12,957 nt of DNA, taken from Paracoccaceae bacterium. Lineage in GTDB: Bacteria; Pseudomonadota; Alphaproteobacteria; Rhodobacterales; Rhodobacteraceae. Position numbers and translations under genes: made by a program. The DNA lies in assembly GCA_003565055.1 (NCBI GenBank), contig PXDM01000507.1:1-12957 (forward strand). Direction: 5' to 3'. Under the pieces are notes generated by a model. It saw only the letters and a program-made list of their open reading frames with translations, had not been told where the DNA came from and ran no database searches. Positions 1 to 8,232 of this stretch are shown here, piece by piece (positions within the stretch are counted from its first letter, which is position 1; each line of letters opens with the position of its first letter).

Positions 1-857
1 ACGATGCCCGAGCCGCCACGTCCGGCGTTGTTTGCCGCCGATGTCCCCGCGCCACCGCCGCCACCTTGGCCGTCTTGACCATTGTTTTTCGAGCTTCCGC
101 CGCCGCCAATTCCACCAGCCGGCGTAGGCTCTGCGTCGGAGAAATGCGACCCGGCGCCACCTCCGGCATAGAATTGTGACACGCCAGAAATAAGGCACTC
201 GACACCCGCGCCGCCCGCGCCGGGTATCTGGTCACTTTCTGCGGCATCTCCGCCAGCAGTCAATGCGCCGCCGCCGCCGCCACCGCGTCGGAACGTGCCG
301 CCGGGTCCCGCGCTGTTGCCGCCATTGCTTCCCAGTCCCGAACCTGTTGCCGCCCCGCCCAACGCTGATGACGACCCCGATCCGCCCCCCGATCCGCCAT
401 CCAATCCAGCGGAGAGGTTCTGCATACCACCGCCGCCCCCCAAGGCTGCAAAACCAAATGCCGTGCTGTTGGTTCCGTTTGCCCCGTTCGCAGAGGATGA
501 GGTCGTATTGGCCCCGCCCGCGCCACCCTGCCCGACAACGATATTGTAGCTGCCATTGGTGAGTGTGAGCGCGCTCGCCGCCGTGTTGTGCGCTTCGCCC
601 GCGACAAACTTGTAGACCTCTCCCGCGCCACCACCACCGGCGCCGCGTCCCCCACCGCCGCCACCGCCACCAACGATCAGATATTCAACCGCCATGGCTG
701 AACTGACCTCAAGCAGTCCCGATGATGTGAAGCTATGCACCCGATAAAGGATGCCATTCTGCGCGACGGTCGTGATCGTCCCGCCGGTGGCGAATTCGGC
801 CCCTCGCTTCCGTTTGCGTTGGGCGATCACACGAAATGAAAAAGGGCCACTTGGCAT
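1..857 (-). CDS. Glycine-rich fibre-like protein, 3' end outside the window
   Basis: An open frame of 285 codons enters from the left edge, so the C-terminus is missing. The start ATG (857-855) shares its A with the TGA of the spike base gene upstream, which argues for translational coupling; no strong Shine-Dalgarno is seen. Residues 1-24 include a basic run RKRKR (14-18). Residues 25-62 look like the lead-in of phage-type glycine-rich domains (YRVHSFTSSG at 38-47, then VEYLIVGG at 57-64). From residue 63 the protein is mostly Gly, Ala, Ser and Asn, with short non-glycine islands (EVYKFVAGE; SYNIVVGQ) and no signal peptide or membrane segment. Such proteins form tail or head fibres in tailed phages. 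The gene pairing suggests a fibre sitting on the spike base, but that is inferred. It could also be an unrelated glycine-rich surface protein. A start at M55 (695) is possible but less likely. Confidence 0.72.
   Translation of the reverse strand, partial: MPSGPFSFRVIAQRKRKRGAEFATGGTITTVAQNGILYRVHSFTSSGLLEVSSAMAVEYLIVGGGGGGGGRGAGGGGAGEVYKFVAGEAHNTAASALTLTNGSYNIVVGQGGAGGANTTSSSANGANGTNSTAFGFAALGGGGGMQNLSAGLDGGSGGGSGSSSALGGAATGSGLGSNGGNSAGPGGTFRRGGGGGGALTAGGDAAESDQIPGAGGAGVECLISGVSQFYAGGGAGSHFSDAEPTPAGGIGGGGSSKNNGQDGQGGGGGAGTSAANNAGRGGSGI
375..398. repeat. Perfect 12-bp tandem duplication inside the glycine-rich gene
   Basis: The unit CCCCGATCCGCC occurs twice head to tail without mismatch (375-386 and 387-398). 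On the minus strand each unit is four codons, GGSG, so a copy gained or lost would keep the frame. A run of five GCC triplets in a row lies nearby, at about 267-282. Confidence 0.9.
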
Positions 858-1123
858 CAGATCACCACCAGTGCATGGATCCCCGACGCCGTGGTTCCGG
901 TTGCCATGACGCGGCGCACGATGACCGGCAGGAGCGTCTGATCCTCGACCTGCACAACGCGTGTCTCACCTGTGCGCGTGATGATGCTCAATGCGCCGCC
1001 AGTCTCGATAAAGAGCGACATGGCGACCACGGGCAGGTCGGTCGCATTGCTGGGCGTGACCGGCACGATGTCGGTGGCCGGACCAGCGGGGGAGGGCGAT
1101 CGGTTGGCGAGGGGATCGAACAT
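857..1123 (-). CDS. Spike base protein, RCAP_Rcc01079 family
   Basis: This 88-aa protein has the layout of the small head-spike base protein Rcc01079 (GhsA) of the Rhodobacter capsulatus gene transfer agent. A Pro-rich N-terminus (residues 5-17) leads into VTPSNATDLP (22-31), a beta-rich middle (SLFIETGGALSIIT, 36-49), and a C-terminal LPVIVRRVMATGTTASGI motif (64-81). In the GTA, head spikes decorate the capsid and aid binding to the recipient capsule. An AAGGAG Shine-Dalgarno (1136-1131) lies 7 nt before the ATG, so the start is firm. The stop overlaps the start of the glycine-rich gene by one base. No capsid, portal or tail gene lies in the window; in Rhodobacteraceae the spike genes can lie away from the main GTA cluster. 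The family call is from memory of conserved motifs; a prophage fragment is the alternative. Confidence 0.7.
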   Translation of the reverse strand: MFDPLANRSPSPAGPATDIVPVTPSNATDLPVVAMSLFIETGGALSIITRTGETRVVQVEDQTLLPVIVRRVMATGTTASGIHALVVI

Positions 1124-1245
1124 GTTGCGTCTCCTTGTTGCGCAAATTTCGCGAATGCGTGAGCTATCGAAGCCAGACGATACCGGAGATCGGTAACCAC
1201 GTTCTTGGCAGAGCGTGCGCTGCCCTCAGCGCGCCCGTTTCGCGC

Positions 1246-1274
1246 TTGACCCTTGCGCGCCAGAGGCCGAGACT
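1246..1274 (+). promoter_or_regulatory. Candidate sigma-70 type promoter for the patB-like gene
   Basis: TTGACC (1246-1251) and GAGACT (1269-1274) are 17 bp apart and lie 22 bp before the patB-like ATG. The -35 match is good and the -10 match is weak, as is common in GC-rich alphaproteobacteria. The rest of the 172-bp divergent gap (1124-1295) holds an 8-bp palindrome TTCGCGAA (1148-1155), and must also carry the promoter of the minus-strand spike genes, which I could not place. Confidence 0.3.
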
Positions 1275-1295
1275 GCTCCGAAACGGAGGCAGAAC

Positions 1296-2468
1296 ATGAA
1301 TTTCGACCAGATCATCGACCGTCGCGGCACGCATTGCAGCAAATGGGACATGATGGCCCCGAACTATGGCGTCTCGCCGGAGACGGGGCTGGCGATGTGG
1401 GTGGCCGATATGGATTTCCACCCGCCGCAAGCCGTGCAGGACGCGCTTCAGGCGGTGCTCGATCACGGGGTCTATGGCTATTTCGGCGATGATGCCGCGT
1501 ATCGCGCGGCGATCTGCTGGTGGATGCAGACGCGGCACGGCTGGCAGACGGAGCCTGACCACATCTTCACTACCCATGGGCTGGTCAATGCGGTGGGGCT
1601 CTGTCTGCAGACATGGACCGCGCCCGGCGACGGCGTGGTGCTCTTCACGCCGGTCTACCACGCCTTCGCCCGTACCATCCGGGCGGCGGGGCGGCGCGTG
1701 GTGGAATCTCCGCTGGTGCAGCGCGACGGGCGCTATCAGATGGACCTCGCGGCGGCAGATGCGCAGATGACCGGGGCCGAGCGCATGGTCATCCTGTGCT
1801 CGCCGCATAATCCCGGCGGGCGGGTCTGGTCGGCGCAGGAATTGCGTGATCTCGCGGCCTTTTGCGCGCGCCATGACCTGCTGCTGATCTCGGATGAGAT
1901 CCACCATGATCTGACCATGCCGGGCCAGAAACATATCCCCATGCCGCTTGCCGCGCCCGAGATCACCGACCGGCTGGTGATGCTGACCGCGGCCTCCAAG
2001 ACCTTCAACCTTGCGGGCACGCATTGCGGCAATGTCATCATCGCGGACGCGGCGCTGCGGGCGCAATTCGCCGCGACTTTGGGCGCGATGGGCATTTCAC
2101 CCAATTCCTTCGGCCTGCATGCCGTGACGGCGGCCTATTCCCCGGAAGGCGCGCTCTGGGTCGATGCGCTGCGGGCTTATCTCGATGAAAACCGACGGGT
2201 TTTCGACGCGGGGATCCATGCCATTCCCGGCCTGCGCTCAATGGCGCTGGAATCGACCTATCTGGCTTGGGTCGACTTCGCGGGCACGGGCATGACGCGC
2301 GAGGAATTCACCGCGCGGGTCGAGCAAGGCGCGCAGATCGCGGCCAATCACGGCACGACATTCGGGACCGGGGGCGAGAGCTTCCTGCGCTTCAACCTCG
2401 GCGCCCCGCGCGCGGTGATCGAGGATGCCGTCGCGCGCCTGCAACGCGCCTTCGGGGATCTGCAATAG
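1296..2468 (+). CDS. patB: MalY/PatB family pyridoxal-phosphate cystathionine beta-lyase
   Basis: A 390-aa class II aminotransferase-fold enzyme. PatB/MalY enzymes cleave cystathionine or cysteine at the C-S bond to give pyruvate, ammonia and a thiol, in the cytosol. Visible family marks are the N-terminal MNFDQIIDRRGTHCSKWD, WVADMDF (35-41), the PLP-contacting SPHNPGG (169-175) and SDEIHHDL (199-206, with D200), the Schiff-base lysine K235 in AASKTFNLAG, and the carboxylate-binding R365 in FLRFNLG. Length is normal for the family (about 385-400). The start at 1296 is chosen because GGAGG (1284-1288) lies 7 nt upstream and the protein then begins where family members begin. The frame stays open upstream to 1215, but that stretch does not look like protein. 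It is probably co-transcribed with the glutathione enzyme 87 bp downstream. The exact substrate (cystathionine, cysteine or another S-conjugate) cannot be told from sequence. Confidence 0.9.
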   Translation: MNFDQIIDRRGTHCSKWDMMAPNYGVSPETGLAMWVADMDFHPPQAVQDALQAVLDHGVYGYFGDDAAYRAAICWWMQTRHGWQTEPDHIFTTHGLVNAVGLCLQTWTAPGDGVVLFTPVYHAFARTIRAAGRRVVESPLVQRDGRYQMDLAAADAQMTGAERMVILCSPHNPGGRVWSAQELRDLAAFCARHDLLLISDEIHHDLTMPGQKHIPMPLAAPEITDRLVMLTAASKTFNLAGTHCGNVIIADAALRAQFAATLGAMGISPNSFGLHAVTAAYSPEGALWVDALRAYLDENRRVFDAGIHAIPGLRSMALESTYLAWVDFAGTGMTREEFTARVEQGAQIAANHGTTFGTGGESFLRFNLGAPRAVIEDAVARLQRAFGDLQ

Positions 2469-2499
2469 CCCTGCGCACAGGGTCTGCGCGCCTGCGCAG
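2469..2499 (+). repeat. Two small adjacent hairpins after the patB-like gene
   Basis: CCCTG-CGCA-CAGGG (2469-2482) directly follows the stop codon, and CTGCGC-GCCT-GCGCAG (2484-2499) comes one base later. There is no T-run, so this is not a standard intrinsic terminator. It may stabilise the upstream mRNA or pause transcription before the next gene. Confidence 0.4.
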
Positions 2500-2525
2500 C
2501 TTGCCGGATGGCCCGATCACGCCCA

Positions 2526-2543
2526 TTTCTGTGCCAACAGAAA
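2526..2543 (+). promoter_or_regulatory. Perfect inverted repeat touching the ribosome binding site of the glutathione enzyme gene
   Basis: TTTCTGT (2526-2532), a GCCA loop and ACAGAAA (2537-2543) form a perfect 7-bp stem. It ends at the edge of the AGGAG Shine-Dalgarno (2544-2548) of the gene starting at 2556. It could be a repressor site of dyad type or an mRNA hairpin that affects ribosome access. The symmetry is seen directly; a function is inferred. Confidence 0.4.
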
Positions 2544-2555
2544 AGGAGAACTGAC

Positions 2556-3536
2556 ATGGGCCAGTTGGTCAACGGCGAATGGTCGAAAGAATGGTATGAC
2601 ACCAAGAAAACCGGCGGCGCGTTCAAGCGCGACACGTCGCGTTTTCGCAACTGGGTGACGGCAGATGGCGCGGCTGGCCCGTCCGGCGAGGGCGGTTTCA
2701 AGGCCGAGGCCGGGCGCTACCATCTCTATGTCTCGCTCGCCTGCCCCTGGGCGCATCGCACGCTGATTTTCCGTGCCATCAAGGGGCTGGAAGGGCTGAT
2801 CGACGTCTCGACCGTGCATCCCGATATGCTCGATGACGGCTGGACTTTTGCCGAAGATTTCGACGGCGCGACTGGCGACCGCCTGCATGGCGCGCTGTTC
2901 ATGCGCGAGGTTTATACCCGCGCCGATCCCGGCATCTCTGGCCGCGTGACAGTGCCTGTGCTCTGGGACAAGACGCGCGAAACCATCGTGTCGAATGAGA
3001 GCGCCGAGATCATCCGCATGTTCAATTCGGCCTTCAACGAGCTGACGGGCAATCACGACGACTACTACCCCGAGGCGCTGCGCGGCGAAATCGACGCTGT
3101 GAATGAGCGCGTCTATGACACGGTCAATAACGGGGTCTATAAATCCGGTTTCGCGACCACGCAGGAGGCCTATGACGCGGCCGTGCATCCGCTGTTTGAG
3201 AGCCTGGACTGGCTGGAGGCGCGGCTGACCGGGCAGCGCTATCTGGCGGGCGACCAACTGACCGAGGCTGATTGGCGGCTCTTCACGACGCTGGTGCGGT
3301 TTGACAGCGTCTATCACCTGCATTTCAAATGCAACCGGCGTCGGATCGTGGATTATCCCGCGCTCTGGGCCTATACGCGCGATCTCTACCAGCATCCGGG
3401 CGTGGCCGGGACCGTCAACATGGCCCATATCGTGCGGCATTATCACTACAGCCACGACACGATTAACCCTAACCGGATCATCCCGATCAACCCGGAGCTG
3501 AACTTCATGGCCCCGCATGGTCGTGACGTGCTCTGA
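2556..3536 (+). CDS. yqjG: Glutathionyl-hydroquinone reductase (Xi-class glutathione S-transferase)
   Basis: A 326-aa cytosolic enzyme of the YqjG/PcpF/ECM4 group, which removes glutathione from glutathionyl-hydroquinones. The thioredoxin-fold N-terminal half carries the catalytic C63 in LACPWAHRT (61-69), where ordinary GSTs use Ser or Tyr. Other marks are SNESAEIIRMFN (after the VPVLWD strand), the DDYYPEALR stretch, NNGVYKSGFATTQ, and the all-helical C-terminal domain with RYLAGDQLTEADWRLFTTLVRFD. Length fits the family (about 320-330). The start at 2556 has AGGAG (2544-2548) 7 nt upstream; the open frame back to 2508 is not family-like. It lies 87 bp behind the patB-like lyase on the same strand. 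Both act on thiols, so a shared thiol or quinone-stress role is possible but unproved. Confidence 0.92.
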   Translation: MGQLVNGEWSKEWYDTKKTGGAFKRDTSRFRNWVTADGAAGPSGEGGFKAEAGRYHLYVSLACPWAHRTLIFRAIKGLEGLIDVSTVHPDMLDDGWTFAEDFDGATGDRLHGALFMREVYTRADPGISGRVTVPVLWDKTRETIVSNESAEIIRMFNSAFNELTGNHDDYYPEALRGEIDAVNERVYDTVNNGVYKSGFATTQEAYDAAVHPLFESLDWLEARLTGQRYLAGDQLTEADWRLFTTLVRFDSVYHLHFKCNRRRIVDYPALWAYTRDLYQHPGVAGTVNMAHIVRHYHYSHDTINPNRIIPINPELNFMAPHGRDVL

Positions 3537-3620
3537 CAGGCAGGCCCCTCACGCAAAAGCGATTTCCCTCGACAGGGCCATCGGTTAGCCTGCTGAAAAA
3601 TCGCGTGTGATGAGGGCAGG

Positions 3621-4799
3621 ATGCAGGTTTTACGAGTATTGGCGACACTGGCGGCGCTCACAGCCGCCACAGGCGTTCATGCGCAGAGCTGCGGGGGGAA
3701 TTTCGGCGCATTCGTGGATGGGTTGCGCACCGAGGCCTTGCAGCGCGGATATGATCGCGGTTTGGTCGATCAGTTCTTTCGCGGGGTGCAGTTCAATCAG
3801 GCGGTGATCAATGCCGACCGGCGGCAAGGGATTTTCCAGCGCCCTTTCCTCGATTTCTCGCGCGCGCTGATCTCGCAGAACCGGATGAATGCCGGGCGCG
3901 CGAATTATGACCGGCATCGCGCGCTGTTCGACAGGGCGCAAAGCGAATACGGCGTGCCGCACGGTATCCTGCTGGCCTTCTGGGCGTTCGAGACGGATTT
4001 CGGCGCGGTTCAGGGTGATTTCAACACGGTCGATGCGTTGGTGACGCTGGCGCATGATTGCCGCCGCCCGGAATTGTTCCGCCCGCAGGTTTTCGCGGCG
4101 CTTGAGATGCACCAGCGCGGCGATCTCGATCCACGACGCCAGCGCGGGGCCTGGGCGGGCGAGATCGGCATGGTGCAGAAACTGCCCTCTGACATCATCA
4201 ATTACGCAGTCGATGGTGATGGGGACGGGCGCATTGACCTGCAACGCTCGGTGCCCGATGCGATCCTGTCAGCGGCCTCCGTGCTGCAGGCGAAGGGCTG
4301 GCGGGCGGGTGAGCCCTGGATGCATGAGATCGCGCTGCCGCAGGGGTTCGATCTGCGCCAGTCGGGCCTGCGCACCCAGCGCCCGGTCGATGAATGGACG
4401 CACATGGGCGTGCGGCCCACGCATGGCACCCTGCCCGCAGGCCATCTGGAGGCGTCCATCATCGTGCCGCAAGGCCGTGGCGGCCCGGCTTTCATGGTGT
4501 TTCACAACTACCGCGTGCTCTTCGAATGGAACCAGAGCTTCATCTATGTCACCACCGCCGCCTATTTCGCGACAAGGCTGCAGGGCGCGCCAGTCTATCA
4601 GGCCGGCAATCCCGAAACCGGGCTCAATCAGGATCAGATGCGCGCATTGCAGGAACGCCTGAGCCAGCGTGGCTTTGATGTGGGCGGGATCGACGGCATA
4701 CTCGGCGCGAATACCCGTGCGGCGGTTCAGGACATCCAGGCGCAGCTCGGCCTGCCTGCCGATGGTTGGCCCACCCCGCAGCTTCTGAGGATGCTCTAG
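3621..4799 (+). CDS. Secreted lytic murein transglycosylase (MltB group) with peptidoglycan-binding domain
   Basis: A 392-aa periplasmic enzyme that should cut the MurNAc-GlcNAc bond and leave 1,6-anhydro-MurNAc ends. Residues 1-21 form a Sec signal peptide (cleavage after GVHA); no lipobox is present, so it is soluble rather than a lipoprotein like E. coli MltB. The SLT_2 (GH103) domain spans about 25-325; the likely catalytic acid is E124 in FWAFETDFG. The second motif reads GEIGMVQKLPSDI (180-192), followed by an acidic VDGDGDGRIDL stretch (197-207). Residues about 335-392 form a PG_binding_1 domain (DQMRALQERLSQRGFDVGGIDG, split over 338-359). The start has AGGG (3613-3616) 4 nt upstream, a short spacing; another ATG at 3610 is in a different frame. 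It is 84 bp after the upstream gene and may have its own promoter. Confidence 0.88.
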   Translation: MQVLRVLATLAALTAATGVHAQSCGGNFGAFVDGLRTEALQRGYDRGLVDQFFRGVQFNQAVINADRRQGIFQRPFLDFSRALISQNRMNAGRANYDRHRALFDRAQSEYGVPHGILLAFWAFETDFGAVQGDFNTVDALVTLAHDCRRPELFRPQVFAALEMHQRGDLDPRRQRGAWAGEIGMVQKLPSDIINYAVDGDGDGRIDLQRSVPDAILSAASVLQAKGWRAGEPWMHEIALPQGFDLRQSGLRTQRPVDEWTHMGVRPTHGTLPAGHLEASIIVPQGRGGPAFMVFHNYRVLFEWNQSFIYVTTAAYFATRLQGAPVYQAGNPETGLNQDQMRALQERLSQRGFDVGGIDGILGANTRAAVQDIQAQLGLPADGWPTPQLLRML

Positions 4800-4845
4800 C
4801 CCCACCGGAGTGCAGATTTCTCTTGGTTTTGGTTAATCTTTCTTT

Positions 4846-4887
4846 CACTCTGCGCGGGGCGCGGCTGTCAGCGCCTGAGTCAGAGTG
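4846..4887 (+). promoter_or_regulatory. Nested hairpin in the leader of the DUF2853 gene
   Basis: An outer 7-bp stem CACTCTG (4846-4852)/CAGAGTG (4881-4887) encloses an inner 5-bp stem GGCGC (4858-4862)/GCGCC (4871-4875). The structure ends just before the Shine-Dalgarno region (AGGAAAGGA, 4890-4898). A T-rich tract (4819-4845) lies upstream and may hold the promoter. The pairing is seen; a regulatory role is inferred. Confidence 0.4.
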
Positions 4888-4905
4888 TGAGGAAAGGAAT
4901 TTGAT

Positions 4906-5247
4906 ATGGGACGTCGGGACGACCTGATTGAACGTTATGCATCGGATTTGCGAGAGAAAATCGGCGTGGAGCCAGATATGGATCTGTTGCGCAAGGTGAC
5001 CATTGGCTGCGGCCCTTCGATCTACAATGCCGATGCCAGCACAGTCGCGGCGACGCAGCAACACGAGCTTGACACCGTGCGGCGCAATTTCCTGATGGGC
5101 AAGCTCGGTCTCCCCGATGGTCAGGAACTGACTGATGCGATTGACGCCGTGATCGAGCAATATGGCCGCTCCGAGCGCAACAAATACCGCGCCGTGGTCT
5201 ATTATCTGCTGACCAAACATTTCGGCAAGGAAGCCGTCTATAGCTGA
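4906..5247 (+). CDS. DUF2853 family protein of unknown function
   Basis: A 113-aa, probably cytosolic and helical protein with no signal peptide or membrane segment. It begins MGRRDDLIERYASDLREKIG and has the DUF2853 pattern: a DLLRKVTIGCGPSIYNADAS core (26-45), NFLMGKLGL (61-69) and a C-terminal NKYRAVVYYLLTKHFGKE (92-109). Family members are small single-domain proteins common in Alphaproteobacteria and Bacteroidetes, with no known activity that I can name. AGGAAAGGA (4890-4898) supplies the ribosome binding site, and the start is clear. The gene stands alone: 106 bp after the transglycosylase and 353 bp before lon, with terminator-like hairpins on the lon side. One Cys (C35) lies in the conserved core. 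Nothing in the context fixes a role. Confidence 0.87.
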   Translation: MGRRDDLIERYASDLREKIGVEPDMDLLRKVTIGCGPSIYNADASTVAATQQHELDTVRRNFLMGKLGLPDGQELTDAIDAVIEQYGRSERNKYRAVVYYLLTKHFGKEAVYS

Positions 5248-5382
5248 GGCCGGGGGCGGAGGGTCGTTAAAATCCTGCCTTTATTTGAGTTGCGCCAGAG
5301 GCGTTTTCGGGTGCAGATAAAGCATCTGGTCAGGAAGACCGGGGCTTGATTCTTCCCGTGACGTGAAGGGCACGTGGGTGAG

Positions 5383-5420
5383 TGGGGTTCCGGTTATGCC
5401 GGGACCCCATAATTCTTTTC
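5383..5420 (+). terminator. Probable intrinsic terminator between the DUF2853 gene and lon
   Basis: An 11-bp stem (5383-5393 with 5399-5409, one U-G pair, loop TTATG) is followed by a T-rich but interrupted tail (TAATTCTTTTC). It lies 135 bp after the DUF2853 stop and 116 bp before the lon promoter, so it would insulate lon from upstream transcription. Confidence 0.5.
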
Positions 5421-5524
5421 CCCGACCTCTATGTCCCGATCTGATGTCGCCCCATCCGGCTGGTCGCATAAGCGCTGTCTGACCTGTGCCCGCCCCGGCC
5501 CATCGGTCCCTGCGCAAACCAGCG

Positions 5525-5555
5525 CTTGAATCCCCGCGCCGCAGCGCCCAAATTA
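5525..5555 (+). promoter_or_regulatory. Sigma-32 (RpoH) heat-shock promoter of lon
   Basis: CTTGAA (5525-5530) equals the classical RpoH -35 element. After a 16-bp spacer, CCCAAATTA (5547-5555) matches 7 of 9 positions of the -10 element CCCCATTTA. Transcription would start near 5562, giving a leader of about 40 nt before the lon ATG. Lon is a heat-shock protease controlled by RpoH in many proteobacteria, which fits. Confidence 0.6.
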
Positions 5556-5600
5556 AGCGCAAGGCGCAGGGACTCCTGCGCGAGAGACAAGGATGGAAGA

Positions 5601-8006
<2,406 letters not shown>

Positions 8007-8020
8007 GCGAAACCACTGCT

Positions 8021-8048
8021 CTCCCGCCGCGCATAACTGTGGCGGGAG
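8021..8048 (+). repeat. Inverted repeat downstream of lon
   Basis: CTCCCGCC (8021-8028) and GGCGGGAG (8041-8048) form a perfect 8-bp stem with a 12-nt loop, 14 bp after the lon stop. No T-run follows; it may protect the 3' end of the lon mRNA or assist the terminator just beyond it. Confidence 0.5.
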
Positions 8049-8060
8049 GGCGGCGATAAT

Positions 8061-8090
8061 CGCGCAAGAAAGGCTTGCGCGCGGGTTTTT
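8061..8090 (+). terminator. Intrinsic terminator of lon
   Basis: CGCGCAAG (8061-8068), loop AAAGG and CTTGCGCG (8074-8081) form a perfect 8-bp stem. It is followed by CGGG and five T (8086-8090). It ends 23 bp before the tRNA gene. Confidence 0.72.
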
Positions 8091-8113
8091 CGCAGAGTAG
8101 AGAGCACGTCGTG

Positions 8114-8188
8114 GGGCGATTAGCTCAGTGGTAGAGCGCTTCGTTCACATCGAAGATGTCAGCGGTTCAAATCCGTTATCGCCCACCA
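8114..8188 (+). tRNA. tRNA-Val, anticodon CAC
   Basis: A complete 75-nt cloverleaf with encoded CCA. Acceptor arms GGGCGAT (8114-8120) and ATCGCCC (8178-8184) pair fully, followed by discriminator A and CCA (8186-8188). The D-arm is GCTC/GAGC. The anticodon stem CTTCG/CGAAG has loop TTCACAT, with CAC at 8146-8148, which reads GTG (Val). The T-arm has the TTCAAAT loop. It sits 23 bp after the lon terminator and is convergent with the sensor kinase gene, whose stop lies 44 bp away. Confidence 0.97.
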
Positions 8189-8232
8189 TTTCCTTCCCTG
8201 TCACACGCCCGAAATCTGCCGCCGCGCCTTGG

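Larger units (their letters stand above)
5248..5600 (+). other. 353-bp non-coding gap before lon
   Basis: I see no credible gene here. The gap holds a short hairpin CGCC-AGA-GGCG followed by TTTT (5293-5307), which may be a weak terminator 45 bp after the DUF2853 stop. A stronger hairpin follows at 5383-5409, and a sigma-32-like promoter at 5525-5555. The interval 5310-5420 could in principle be a short independent transcript ending at the stronger hairpin, but I find no convincing promoter for one. Confidence 0.6.

Noticed and set aside
1..300. Proline-rich plus-strand protein opposite the glycine-rich gene
   Set aside because: Poly-Pro is the reverse complement of poly-Gly codons; the plus-strand frame lacks a ribosome binding site and a plausible start.
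260..673. 137-codon minus-strand frame rich in Ala, Arg and Val
   Set aside because: It is the neighbouring frame of the glycine-rich gene, where GGC/GGT runs become GCG/GTG runs. The Gly frame has a coupled start and a phage-like N-terminus.
836..1162. Plus-strand 108-codon frame opposite the spike base gene
   Set aside because: The minus-strand gene has a strong Shine-Dalgarno and family motifs; the plus frame has neither.
1164..2066. 300-codon minus-strand frame over the patB-like gene
   Set aside because: It lies opposite a gene with complete PLP-enzyme motifs and has no family-like sequence.
2517..3518. 333-codon minus-strand frame over the glutathione enzyme gene
   Set aside because: Antisense shadow of a well-supported Xi-class GST.
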